A stretch of DNA of 43,702 nucleotides from Woeseiaceae bacterium. GTDB taxonomy: Bacteria; Pseudomonadota; Gammaproteobacteria; Steroidobacterales; Woeseiaceae. Each line of letters starts with the position of its first letter. Within the stretch, counting starts at the first letter, position 1. This document shows positions 19,232-27,659 of this stretch, piece after piece. The notes below the pieces were generated by a model. It did no database searches, was not told the origin of the DNA, and saw only the letters and a program-made list of their open reading frames with translations. Where the stretch lies: assembly GCA_029246105.1 (NCBI GenBank), contig JAQWOA010000032.1, positions 1 to 43,702 of the forward strand, given 5' to 3'. The position numbers were made by a program, and so were the translations under genes.

Positions 19232-20118
19232 TAACTGTTGAACAAAAAAATGCGCAGCGAAATCGCAACACGATTTTCAGCGAAAGTGGCGAAATAATCA
19301 GTGTCGATGAATTTCCTGGCAACCAGTTCATTATGCGTATCCGCGCACCAAAGTGTGCAGCAAAAGCAGAGCCTGGTAATTTTATACATGTAAAGTGTGA
19401 CGACTCATTTTCTATGCGTCGACCCTTGTCTATTATGCGCGTCGAAAATGACTGCCTCGATATTCTCTACAAAATTGTTGGTAATGGACTTCGAAACTTA
19501 TCGACAAAATATCCAGGAGATATTATCAGCCTACTTGGGCCGATTGGACAACCGTTTCGTCCAGATGAGAACCGACCAAAAGCATTGTTAATTGGTGGAG
19601 GCGTTGGAATTCCGCCAATGATCTATATCGCGGATCATCTTAGGCAGCTAGGAGGCAATTGGGCACCGCTCGTGATTCTCGGCTCTGAGCTACCTTTCCC
19701 ATTTAAACTACAAAACTCAAACATTAGGACACCATGGCTTGATGACAAAATCACTTCAACAATGCCACTTATTGAAAGCTGGGGGATTTCCTGTCGACTT
19801 GCAACTCTTGCTGGATTCAAGGGTTGCTTCGATGGCTATGTCACCGACCTCGCTGACCGATGGCTATCTACCTTATCAAGCGATGAGCTTGCCAAAGTAG
19901 AAATATTCTCTTGTGGCCCAATGATAATGCTGAGAGCCGTGGCAACACTTGCTGAAAAATACAGCGTGCCATGCCAGGTTTCTCTAGAAGAATTTATGGC
20001 CTGCGCTGTTGGAGGATGTGCAGGGTGCACAGTCAAAATTAATACTTCTAATGGAGACGCTATGAAGCGCGTCTGTGTTGATGGACCAGTTTTCGATGCC
20101 ACTACAGTAGTTTGGTAG
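19228..20118 (+). CDS. PyrK-type flavoprotein / dihydroorotate dehydrogenase electron transfer subunit-like
   Basis: A ferredoxin-NADP reductase-fold protein of 296 residues with FAD and a [2Fe-2S] cluster. It shows RRPLSIM (64-70, flavin), LIGGGVGIPP (121-130) and FSCGPMIML (227-235, nucleotide). The cluster cysteines are C259, C264, C267 and C283. In known class 1B dihydroorotate dehydrogenases PyrK passes electrons from PyrD to NAD+. Its GTG start overlaps the pyrB TGA by four bases, which supports a pyrimidine role. No pyrD of any class is in this window, so the partner is unknown and a different redox partner is possible. The first 15 residues precede the domain proper. Confidence 0.8.
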   Translation: MITVEQKNAQRNRNTIFSESGEIISVDEFPGNQFIMRIRAPKCAAKAEPGNFIHVKCDDSFSMRRPLSIMRVENDCLDILYKIVGNGLRNLSTKYPGDIISLLGPIGQPFRPDENRPKALLIGGGVGIPPMIYIADHLRQLGGNWAPLVILGSELPFPFKLQNSNIRTPWLDDKITSTMPLIESWGISCRLATLAGFKGCFDGYVTDLADRWLSTLSSDELAKVEIFSCGPMIMLRAVATLAEKYSVPCQVSLEEFMACAVGGCAGCTVKINTSNGDAMKRVCVDGPVFDATTVVW

Positions 20119-20184
20119 CAATAATAATAATTATATTTGTTATTCTATTGAGTCTTTATATAGCTAAAAAACGGAACTAAAAAC

Positions 20185-20868
20185 GTGATTAAAGTCACGG
20201 AAAACCTAGAAATAATAAGAGAGTTGCTGGCGACCTCTGCTATTGAAGCCGAACGTGATCCTCAAGCCATAAAATTGCTTGCTGTCAGCAAAAAGCAGTC
20301 TATTTCGAAGATTATCGATGCTGCCAGCGCCGGTCAGCGTGATTTTGGCGAGAACTTTGTTCAAGAAGGACTCGAAAAAATCACGCAGACAAGAAATATG
20401 AATCTCATCTGGCACTTTATCGGGCATTTACAGAACAATAAAACACGTAGCGTAGCTGAAAATTTTGACTGGGTTCATACTATTGATAATCCAAAAACGG
20501 CACGACGCTTAAGTGAACAACGTCCAGAATCACTCGGTCCATTGAATATTTGCTTACAGATTAAAGTTGATAAGGAACCGGAGAAATTTGGTGTCGATAT
20601 TTCACAACTGCCTGAGCTAGCCTCTATTTGTGCACAATTACCAAATGTCACGTTGCGTGGTTTAATGTGCTTACCAGCCGTGCGAACTAAGTTTATTGAT
20701 CAGCGAATACCTTTCAAACAGCTAAAAAAGTTGGCAGATGAGTTATGTTCTAGTGGAATAGATACTGACACATTATCGATGGGTATGAGTGGCGATTACC
20801 GAGCTGCTATTTTCGAAGGTTCAACCATAATACGAATCGGTACCGCACTGTTTGGCGAAAGACACTAA
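20185..20868 (+). CDS. yggS: PLP homeostasis protein, YggS family
   Basis: A cytoplasmic pyridoxal-phosphate-binding protein involved in vitamin B6 and amino-acid homeostasis, with no proven catalysis. The 227 residues form the alanine-racemase-like barrel: AVSKKQS with the PLP lysine (about 33-39), RDFGENFVQE (about 52-61), WHFIGHLQNNK (about 75-85) and the C-terminal SMGMSGDYRAAI near 196-207. The start is GTG with a GGAA eight bases upstream. The pair yggS-proC-yggT is conserved. Here proC starts 3-15 bases after its stop. Confidence 0.95.
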   Translation: MIKVTENLEIIRELLATSAIEAERDPQAIKLLAVSKKQSISKIIDAASAGQRDFGENFVQEGLEKITQTRNMNLIWHFIGHLQNNKTRSVAENFDWVHTIDNPKTARRLSEQRPESLGPLNICLQIKVDKEPEKFGVDISQLPELASICAQLPNVTLRGLMCLPAVRTKFIDQRIPFKQLKKLADELCSSGIDTDTLSMGMSGDYRAAIFEGSTIIRIGTALFGERH

Positions 20869-20883
20869 AGGATGGATGCAAGA

Positions 20884-21723
20884 ATGAACTATGGAAAAGT
20901 TGCTTTTATTGGTGGCGGAAATATGGCTCGCGCATTAGCTGGTGGTATGTATGTTGCAGGCTATAATCCTTCTAATATTCTAATTGCGGACCCACTCATT
21001 GAAACCCGCGATCGCCTGGCCAATGAATTCCCAGGAACTATCATACGAGCAGACAATCTAGATGTTGCAAAACAAGCTGAATGTCTGGTGTTAGCTGTAA
21101 AACCACAGATTTTATCTATGGTTTGCAAATCGCTGAAAGATGTCGTGCAAATTACAAAACCGCTAATTATCTCAATAGCTGCCGGAGTAAGAAGCAGCGA
21201 CATCGATTTATGGTTAGGGGGTGGACTCTCAGTCGTACGAACCATGCCTAACCAGCCAGCTTTATTAGGCTTAGGCGTTTCCGGTATGTATGCTAATGAA
21301 CAAACATCTAAAAAAGAACTACATATAGCGAATTGCATCATCAAAACCAGTGGGCCAGTTATATCTGTATCAAATGAAAGTGATATTGATTCAGTAACGG
21401 CTATTTCTGGAAGTGGGCCAGCTTATTTTTACCTGTTGATAGATATGCTAGCGACAATCGCAAAAGACATGGGTCTCGATCCTAAAGCAGCACTTGACCT
21501 CGCAATAGAAACTGCGAGAGGCGCGAGTGAAATAGCTAAACAATCAGACGAAACTATGGAAACGTTAATTTCCCACGTACGCTCACCAGGTGGCACCACG
21601 GCCGCAGCGCTTGATTACCTCGATAATTCCAATTTTCGCGACATCTTCACTGCTGCCGTTACTGCAGCACGTGACCGAGCGAAAGGTCTAGCGGATCAAG
21701 TTCATGAAGAAGCCAAGGATTAA
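20884..21723 (+). CDS. proC: pyrroline-5-carboxylate reductase
   Basis: Reduces pyrroline-5-carboxylate to proline with NAD(P)H. The N-terminal Rossmann motif is FIGGGNMARALAGG. The active-site segment SGSGPAYFYLL is near 175-185, and the helix ending HVRSPGGTTAAAL is conserved. I use the ATG at 20884 (279 residues, NYGKVAFIGG start), since the alternative ATG at 20872 has its GGA directly against the codon. It follows yggS within 16 bases and precedes yggT by 3, so the three are one operon. Confidence 0.95.
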   Translation: MNYGKVAFIGGGNMARALAGGMYVAGYNPSNILIADPLIETRDRLANEFPGTIIRADNLDVAKQAECLVLAVKPQILSMVCKSLKDVVQITKPLIISIAAGVRSSDIDLWLGGGLSVVRTMPNQPALLGLGVSGMYANEQTSKKELHIANCIIKTSGPVISVSNESDIDSVTAISGSGPAYFYLLIDMLATIAKDMGLDPKAALDLAIETARGASEIAKQSDETMETLISHVRSPGGTTAAALDYLDNSNFRDIFTAAVTAARDRAKGLADQVHEEAKD

Positions 21724-21726
21724 TAA

Positions 21727-22266
21727 ATGCCCATAAATATTTCCAACACTTTGGACTTTATCGTAGGCGCATTGACTAGCCTCTATTTACTCGTTCTACT
21801 ACTTAGATTTTGGCTGCCATTATTGCATGCTGATTTCAGAAACCCATTAGCACAGGGAATATTTGTGCTCACGTCACCTTTAGTAATTCCAGTGCGTCGA
21901 TTCATTCCTTCCATTGGCCGATTTGATACAGCCACTGTTCTCGTAATAATCGCTTTTCAATGCTTCGCAATTTTTTTACATTTGCTTATTCTTGGTAAAA
22001 ATATTAATGCACCGTTAATTTTTATTTCAGCACTACTTGAATTAGTGAGACTGTCGTTAGATATTTTTATTTTCGCGATTATAATTCGAGTCGTGCTTAG
22101 TTGGATTTCTCCTCCAGGTCATCACAATCCAGCTACAACAATCATAAACACGTTAACAAACCCTATATTGCGGACTTGGCAACAAATAATTCCACCATTA
22201 GGTGGAATGGATTTATCGCCAATATTCGCAATCATTGGCCTTATAGCACTCAAGATCCTTTTATAA
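21727..22266 (+). CDS. yggT: YggT family membrane protein
   Basis: An integral inner-membrane protein of 179 residues with two YGGT repeats (about 10-85 and 95-175). Each repeat has a hydrophobic helix followed by RFWLPLLHADFRNP- or RVVLSWISPPGHHNP-like motif and a second helix ending in RRFIPSIG or QQIIPPLGG. Function is not firmly established; links to osmotic tolerance and cell-division sites have been reported for relatives. Three bases separate it from proC. Confidence 0.92.
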   Translation: MPINISNTLDFIVGALTSLYLLVLLLRFWLPLLHADFRNPLAQGIFVLTSPLVIPVRRFIPSIGRFDTATVLVIIAFQCFAIFLHLLILGKNINAPLIFISALLELVRLSLDIFIFAIIIRVVLSWISPPGHHNPATTIINTLTNPILRTWQQIIPPLGGMDLSPIFAIIGLIALKILL

Positions 22267-22343
22267 ATTTTTAGTGTATCTTTGTCTGCAGAGCAATGGA
22301 GTGTGCTGGTTTATAGCGCTTTAAAATTTAGGAAATAGGCGTC

Positions 22344-22820
22344 ATCAATAAAAAAATACTATTAGTCTTTTTGCCTCTCCTCTGTTTGTTCTCAGCATGT
22401 GGTGGCCCTAGCGGACCAACTGACATACCTGAGGCACAGGTCGCAGATCCTACATCTGCTGATATTGGGAACCACATCATATACTTCAATGCCCAGTCGA
22501 CCGACCAGTTGCTCCCTGAAATTGCCCGTAAATACAATATTATGCGTGACAAAAATCGGGCAATGTTAAATATTTCAGTGATTCGAAAATCAGATTACTT
22601 TCCAGTAATTGCAAAAATTAATTTAAAAACAGTCAATCTTACTGGTCAATTAAAAAAAATCACCCTTCGAAAGATCGAAGAGCCTGGTATCGCTATTTAC
22701 TATATCGGCGACACTACCGTGGCTAATCATGAAGTATTAATTTTTGATATTAGCGTAAAGCCTGAAGGCGAAAATAAAACTTTCAAAGTACTATTTAAAC
22801 GCCAATTCTATAGCGACTAA
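22344..22820 (+). CDS. DUF4426 family lipoprotein with non-canonical start
   Basis: A periplasmic protein of unknown function. The body (YFNAQSTDQLLPEIARKY, LNISVI, GIAIYYIGDTTVANHE) matches the DUF4426 proteins found next to yggT in pseudomonads. The frame opens with an excellent lipoprotein signal (INKKILLVFLPLLCLFSAC, lipobox FSAC), but no ATG, GTG or TTG precedes the Lys-Lys. The closest in-frame candidate is ATC at 22344, with AGGAAATAGG upstream; in-frame TAG is at 22329. The first canonical codon is TTG at 22371, which would leave a signal of only about ten residues without charge. Either a rare ATC-type start or a sequence error is possible. Confidence 0.75.
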   Translation: MNKKILLVFLPLLCLFSACGGPSGPTDIPEAQVADPTSADIGNHIIYFNAQSTDQLLPEIARKYNIMRDKNRAMLNISVIRKSDYFPVIAKINLKTVNLTGQLKKITLRKIEEPGIAIYYIGDTTVANHEVLIFDISVKPEGENKTFKVLFKRQFYSD

Positions 22821-22876
22821 ACAAATCTTAAATGCCTAAAACGACCTAAATCTCTTTCAGCTTCTTATAAATATGA

Positions 22877-23533
22877 TTAAGCGACGAACCCTATGACCGC
22901 CTCCCGCAATTCAACCAGCTTGCCATGAAAAAAGTGCTCGGCGTTGGAGATAATTAATAATTCAGGTCCAGGTAGCAAGCTATTAACCCATTCAATGGTT
23001 TTCTCAATATCGATAAGCTTATCCTGATCACCCTGAACAATTAACCATGGGCACTCCAGTTGAACTAAAAGACCTGATGCTAATCGAGTAATTGAGGGTG
23101 CGACGCTAACGACACCATCTACAACATTATCAACAGCTGCATCTATAGCGACTGCAGCACCAAAAGAGAAGCCTGCAATCCATAATTTCGTTCCATAATT
23201 TCGAGCACGCATCCATGTGATAGCGGCTAAAGCATCATCAAGTTCTCCCACGCCGTCGTCGTATTCGCCTTCACTATTCTGCGTCCCACGAAAGTTAAAG
23301 CGAAGCGCAGCATATCCCAACTTTACAAATGTACGAGCTAAAGTATGGGACACCTTATTGTGCATGGTGCCTCCATGCTGTGGATGTGGATGACAAACGA
23401 CGACGCTACCTAGCGGCAATTGTGCAGCTGGAAGTTCTAAAATTGCCTCCAATCGTCCAACAGGTCCATCAATAAATAGTCTTTCTAAACGAGGTGGCTT
23501 ACACATTGTGCCTTCCAGATTGGATAGATCCAT
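22877..23533 (-). CDS. alpha/beta hydrolase (KANL2/KANL3-like, dienelactone-type fold)
   Basis: A cytoplasmic hydrolase of unknown substrate, about 209-218 residues. It has the CHPHPQHGGTMHNKV segment (about 47-61), the RFNFRGTQNSEGEYDDGVGE strand/loop typical of this subfamily, the nucleophile elbow GFSFG with S123, an acid loop QGDQD and the last histidine AEHFFHG. The triad is complete. ATG 23533 and ATG 23506 are both possible. The latter has GGAAGG four bases upstream and fits the family's N-terminal length. It converges with the DUF4426 gene. Confidence 0.85.
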   Translation of the reverse strand: MDLSNLEGTMCKPPRLERLFIDGPVGRLEAILELPAAQLPLGSVVVCHPHPQHGGTMHNKVSHTLARTFVKLGYAALRFNFRGTQNSEGEYDDGVGELDDALAAITWMRARNYGTKLWIAGFSFGAAVAIDAAVDNVVDGVVSVAPSITRLASGLLVQLECPWLIVQGDQDKLIDIEKTIEWVNSLLPGPELLIISNAEHFFHGKLVELREAVIGFVA

Positions 23534-23564
23534 GAATACTGCTGTAAAATTATGATCCAGTGTA

Positions 23565-23921
23565 ATGTTGGATCAATTGATGTCTGAACTCAATGTTCTA
23601 CATATTGCCGCAATTGCTGTTATAGCTGTAATCGGCATCTTCGTTAGATTAATCTTTCGAGGTCGTGACTCACGCGAGGAATTCCTTGTTAAACCTGTAA
23701 ATGAAATGCATGACAAGTTACAAGCTATAAAAGGTGTAGGGCCAGAGATCGAAAAGACGCTCAATGAGATGGGAATATTTCGATACCAGCAAATCGCAGA
23801 GATGAGTGAGTATGATATCAATCGTATCGCCAAGCAATTAAAAGGGCTTCGTAGCCGCATTTATCGCGAAGACTGGTTAGGGCAAGCACGGGAACTGCAT
23901 GACCAAAATATCAATAATTAG
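23565..23921 (+). CDS. membrane-anchored helix-hairpin-helix protein
   Basis: A 118-residue protein with one N-terminal membrane helix (about residues 12-31) and a cytoplasmic HhH domain. The domain (about 49-112) reads LQAIKGVGPEIEKTLNEMGI.. FRYQQIAEMSEYD.. GLRSRIYREDWLGQA. This resembles the small HhH module found appended to NuoE and some ribosomal-protein genes, whose function there is not clear to me. Its last 23 bases overlap the OmpA-family gene, so the two are translationally coupled. The start is ATG without a Shine-Dalgarno; the fifth following codon offers another ATG (23580). Confidence 0.75.
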   Translation: MLDQLMSELNVLHIAAIAVIAVIGIFVRLIFRGRDSREEFLVKPVNEMHDKLQAIKGVGPEIEKTLNEMGIFRYQQIAEMSEYDINRIAKQLKGLRSRIYREDWLGQARELHDQNINN

Positions 23922-24762
23922 GTATCTTTCTGTCGGCCTGGTTATTGGAGGCTTAATAACAGCTACAAATTTCAATTTTGCAGCTGTAACAGACAAATTA
24001 AGTAAACCTGTGCATGAGGCTCACATGTTACGTCTTGAATTTCGATGGCAGTATGAGGTGTTGCGACTTGTTGGCCATATAGCGACTGTAAATCATAAAA
24101 AAAATTTACTGAGCGTTGCAGCTTCATCCTTTCCAGGGAATTCACCTGAAATAGACTTCATTCTATTTAACGCTGCTCCTAGTCATTGGGAAGAACTGAG
24201 CATGAAAGTACTTTATCTGCTTGCTGAGTCAAGCTTCTCAGAGGCAGTGCTTTCAAATAATGAAATTATTATTAGAGGAGTAACAACAAAGGAAGTTATG
24301 TGGAAGAAAAAATTGAATGCACTCCAGAAAGTTCTTCCAGAAGGAATATCTATTAATGCGAACATGCTCTATATCAGTCCGACAATAAATACTAAAAAAA
24401 CCTGCATAATGGCAATCAAAGCATTTGCTGTTGGAGCCATAAATTTTGAAGAATCGAGCACTAAATTTCTGGACTCAGCTCACTCTCAACTTAATAGAGT
24501 CATTGCACTGGCTAACGTCTGTAAAATGATGACAATTTCCATCACGGGCCATACCGACTCATCTGGAAATAATAAATGGAATCAAGAACTTAGTCTAAAA
24601 CGAGCAACAACTGTTAGCGATTATATCGCCCAAGGTGGCATCGAAAGAGAGCGCCTATTCATATACTCAGCCGGCTCTTCTTATCCAATTGCCAATAACG
24701 CGACTAGCTACGGCCGCAGTCTCAATCGTCGAATCGACATTAAATTCCAAACAAAAAACTAA
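23899..24762 (+). CDS. OmpA family protein with BON-like repeats
   Basis: A 287-residue envelope protein. A single N-terminal hydrophobic segment (about 8-28) acts as signal or anchor. Two BON-like repeats follow (about 55-110 and 115-165), the first containing LVGHIATVNHKKNLL. The OmpA-like peptidoglycan-binding domain has GHTDSSGN near 217-224, LSLKRATTVSDYI and the RSLNRRIDI ending (about 274-282). Thus it should hold peptidoglycan through the C-terminus. It overlaps the HhH gene at its 5' end and the convergent FKBP gene by four bases at its 3' end. The N-terminus shows no lipobox. Confidence 0.85.
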   Translation: MTKISIIRYLSVGLVIGGLITATNFNFAAVTDKLSKPVHEAHMLRLEFRWQYEVLRLVGHIATVNHKKNLLSVAASSFPGNSPEIDFILFNAAPSHWEELSMKVLYLLAESSFSEAVLSNNEIIIRGVTTKEVMWKKKLNALQKVLPEGISINANMLYISPTINTKKTCIMAIKAFAVGAINFEESSTKFLDSAHSQLNRVIALANVCKMMTISITGHTDSSGNNKWNQELSLKRATTVSDYIAQGGIERERLFIYSAGSSYPIANNATSYGRSLNRRIDIKFQTKN

Positions 24763-25244
24763 TCTGGCGACGTCAATTTCAAGAGTTCAATTGTGAAAAT
24801 TAAAGTTGCATTGGGAGGGATCTCACCACGACCTAAGGGACCATATGCAAGGTCCCCAGCGACGATCAGTTCACGTGTTTCACCTTCGAGCATGCATGGA
24901 ACGCCAAGATCCCAACCCTTAATAACTTGTCCAGCACCGAGCTGAAACTGAAATACATTATCTGACTCCCAAATAAACATACCATGCTTATTTTCTGCCG
25001 ATTCGTCGTAAAGCCATAGCCAAACATTAGTATCGGCATAATCACCTGCAACCGCAGCACGGCCAAATCCTTTCTTAAGGACTCTCGCACTCAGTCCCGG
25101 GGCAACTTGAATTAAGCCGGACTCATCTGCAACTGGGCATTCTGCATTCATCGACTCATTGGTCATAACTTTATCCTCATTCATATCGCAAGAAACTAAC
25201 GTAAAAGAAATTAAAAAAATTATGGCTATAAATTGATTTTTCAT
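24759..25244 (-). CDS. FKBP-type peptidyl-prolyl isomerase lipoprotein
   Basis: A 161-residue lipoprotein with signal and lipobox LVSC (lipid Cys at 19), followed by a single FKBP domain (about 60-158). Characteristic segments are [18 protein letters not shown] (substrate pocket W), [24 protein letters not shown] at the end. It should act at the membrane surface, probably the periplasm, on proline peptide bonds. Its ATG overlaps the msrB stop (ATGA), so it is translated with msrB. It converges on the OmpA gene with a four-base overlap. Confidence 0.9.
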   Translation of the reverse strand: MKNQFIAIIFLISFTLVSCDMNEDKVMTNESMNAECPVADESGLIQVAPGLSARVLKKGFGRAAVAGDYADTNVWLWLYDESAENKHGMFIWESDNVFQFQLGAGQVIKGWDLGVPCMLEGETRELIVAGDLAYGPLGRGEIPPNATLIFTIELLKLTSPD

Positions 25245-25633
25245 TCTTCAGAACCCTTAAAATTTAATGACGCAGAATTTATGCAATATCGTAAACCTGT
25301 AGGTTGTGGTCCATCCTGAAAAACATGACCAAGATGCGCACCACAGTTTTTGCAAACCACCTCACTTCGAGTCATACCATGGCTCATATCAACGTTAGTT
25401 CGTATGACATCATCCTTCAATGGCAACCAAAAACTTGGCCATCCAGAACCTGAATCAAATTTGTGCTCAGAGCTAAATAAGTTCTCACCACAGCAAACAC
25501 ACTCATATATCCCATCAGCTTTATGGTCCACATATTTGCCAGTAAATGCTCTTTCAGTACCTTTTTTTTGAGTCACCCAAAACTGCTCATTATCGAGTTT
25601 TGAACGCAGTTGACTTTCATCAAAATTACTCAC
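25241..25633 (-). CDS. msrB: peptide-methionine (R)-S-oxide reductase
   Basis: Reduces methionine-R-sulfoxide in proteins. It has 130 residues with a Zn site formed by C45/C48 and C94/C97, the GSGWPSFW motif (62-69) and catalytic C117 in RYCINSASL. The resolving Cys of other MsrB proteins is not obvious; the extra cysteine here is C47. No signal peptide, so cytoplasmic. It starts 8 bases after the htpG stop and overlaps the FKBP lipoprotein, forming a protein-repair operon htpG-msrB-FKBP. Confidence 0.96.
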   Translation of the reverse strand: MSNFDESQLRSKLDNEQFWVTQKKGTERAFTGKYVDHKADGIYECVCCGENLFSSEHKFDSGSGWPSFWLPLKDDVIRTNVDMSHGMTRSEVVCKNCGAHLGHVFQDGPQPTGLRYCINSASLNFKGSEE

Positions 25634-25641
25634 GATTATCG

Positions 25642-27600
25642 TTATGATCCTTCGTTAGATTTAGGTTTTGCTACTTTCTTTTTAGCCTTTTTCTTAGCTT
25701 TTTGCTTAGTAGCTTTCTTTTTTGCCTTTTTCTTGCTTGCTGTTCCATTTAGCAAGAAACTATTAATGCTCTTTACATATTGTGCTGGATTTTCAAGCTG
25801 TGAACCTTCAGCTAATAATGCATGATCAAGTATGATGTTTGACAACGCTCTGAAACGACTGTCATCTTCCTCACTAGAAAGTTGCATTATGAGTGGGTGC
25901 TCGAGATTTACTTCAAGAATCGGTTTTGACTCTGGTAACTCTTGGCCGCTGGCTTCTAATATACGACGTACTTGAGTATTCAGATCCTGACCACTAGCAA
26001 CGACGCAAGCCGGAGAATCAACGAGCCTACTACTAATATTAACTGACGTGACACGATCGTCCAGTGCACCCTGCATCTTCTCTAGGAAATCCTTATTTTC
26101 ATCATTAGTTTTATCTTGTGTTTTTTCATCACCTTCCTTGGGCACATCAAGCGCTTCACGAGCAACATCGACAAATACTTTTCCCTCATACTCAGTCAGG
26201 CCATCTACCAACCAGGCATCTATTCGATCAGTTAACAACAGAACTTCGATATCACGGCTCCGTAACTGCTCAATATGTGGGCTGGCCAAAGCAGTCACAT
26301 AATTCTCAGCAAGAATGTAATAAATTTTATCCTGATCCTCTTTCATTCTTTCGAGATAATCATTTAAGAACTGGTCTTGGGTGTCGTTATCATTTTGCGT
26401 TGTCGCAAAACAAAGTAATTTGGCAAGCTTGTCCTTATTAGCATGATCTTCAACTATGCCCTCCTTGAGCACTTGACCAAACTCACCCCAAAACTTCTGA
26501 TATTTCTCCTTATCACTCGCAATCTTCTTCAGCATATCCAATGCACGACGCGTCAACGCAGAGCGCATCGACATGAGATCTGGATTCTGTTGAAGTAGTT
26601 CTCGCGATACATTCAAGGGAAGATCTGACGAATCCACTACACCTTTAACAAAACGTAGGTATAAAGGTAAAAATTGCTCAGCATCATCCATAATAAAAAC
26701 GCGTTGCACATACAATTTCAGCCCTTTGGGTGCCTCACGATTCCACATATCAAACGGAGCGGTGCCTGGTATGTACAGAAGGCTCGTATACTCACGTTTT
26801 CCCTCAACCCGATTGTGGCTCCACATCAGTGGATCTGCAAAATCATGCGATAGGTGCTTATAAAACTCTTTGTACTCGTCTTCTGTCACATCTGATCTTG
26901 AGCGTGTCCATAATGCAGTTGCAGAATTAACAATTTTGGTCTCCGCATCATCTTCACCGATTGCCGTAAGTGATACAGGAAAGCCAATATGGTCTGAGTA
27001 CTTTCGAATTAATGATTCGATCCGAAATAATTCAGCGTACTCAGTCTCATCTTTCTTGAGATGCAGAGTAACTCGAGTGCCTCGATCAGAGCGCTCGATG
27101 TTTTCAATCGTAAATTCACCCTTACCTTCGGACTCCCAACAAACCGCCTCATCAGCTGCTGATCCTGCACGGCGAGATTCAACCTTGACTCTATCCGCAA
27201 CAATGAATGCTGAGTAAAAACCAACGCCGAATTGTCCAATCAGTTGAGCATCATGCTGCTTATCACCTGTTATCTGATCCAAAAATTCCGCAGTTCCCGA
27301 TTTAGCAATCGTGCCAAGATTATCAATTAGCTCCTCTCGGGACATACCAATACCATTGTCAATCACTGATAGTGTCTGTTGTTTTTTGTCGACCTCGATC
27401 TTAATGCCAAGCTCAGTTTCCTTGGTCAGCAAATCAGGATTAGCCAGTGCTTCAAAGCGTAGCTTGTCCGCTGCATCAGAGGCATTGGAGATCAGTTCAC
27501 GAAGGAAAATTTCCTTGTTGCTGTATAAAGAATGAATCATCAGTTGCAGTAGCTGACGAACTTCGGTTTGGAACCCGAGGGTTTCTCTCTTATCGCTCAC
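25642..27600 (-). CDS. htpG: Hsp90 family chaperone HtpG with Lys-rich C-terminal tail
   Basis: An ATP-dependent cytoplasmic chaperone. The GHKL ATPase features include [17 protein letters not shown] (about 34-50), DNGIGM (about 82-87) and [11 protein letters not shown] (about 123-133). The middle and C-terminal dimer domains follow. At 652 residues it is longer than the usual ~625. The last 34 residues (about 619-652) contain 16 lysines in KKKAKKK-type blocks and follow the normal end of the dimerisation domain. The start is GTG with GGAG eight to nine bases upstream. No clear sigma-32 promoter was found before it. It is followed by msrB after eight bases. Confidence 0.96.
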   Translation of the reverse strand: MSDKRETLGFQTEVRQLLQLMIHSLYSNKEIFLRELISNASDAADKLRFEALANPDLLTKETELGIKIEVDKKQQTLSVIDNGIGMSREELIDNLGTIAKSGTAEFLDQITGDKQHDAQLIGQFGVGFYSAFIVADRVKVESRRAGSAADEAVCWESEGKGEFTIENIERSDRGTRVTLHLKKDETEYAELFRIESLIRKYSDHIGFPVSLTAIGEDDAETKIVNSATALWTRSRSDVTEDEYKEFYKHLSHDFADPLMWSHNRVEGKREYTSLLYIPGTAPFDMWNREAPKGLKLYVQRVFIMDDAEQFLPLYLRFVKGVVDSSDLPLNVSRELLQQNPDLMSMRSALTRRALDMLKKIASDKEKYQKFWGEFGQVLKEGIVEDHANKDKLAKLLCFATTQNDNDTQDQFLNDYLERMKEDQDKIYYILAENYVTALASPHIEQLRSRDIEVLLLTDRIDAWLVDGLTEYEGKVFVDVAREALDVPKEGDEKTQDKTNDENKDFLEKMQGALDDRVTSVNISSRLVDSPACVVASGQDLNTQVRRILEASGQELPESKPILEVNLEHPLIMQLSSEEDDSRFRALSNIILDHALLAEGSQLENPAQYVKSINSFLLNGTASKKKAKKKATKQKAKKKAKKKVAKPKSNEGS

Positions 27601-27640
27601 TCAATCGTCTCCGAACATAGTAAAGGGGGACACACACGAT

Positions 27641-27658
27641 ATAGCCTTCGCTGGCTAT
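27641..27658. repeat. short inverted repeat between ldt stop and htpG start
   Basis: ATAGCC (27641-27646) and GGCTAT (27653-27658) pair perfectly around a six-base loop, immediately after the stop codon of the L,D-transpeptidase gene (27660). Only two T follow on the plus strand and none useful on the minus strand, so it is weak as a terminator. It could also be a 5' UTR stem for htpG. Confidence 0.35.
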
Positions 27659-27659
27659 T

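Noticed and set aside
26118-26441. 107-codon plus-strand frame and other long frames antisense to htpG
   Set aside because: Shadows of the htpG coding strand; no signal, motif or start context.
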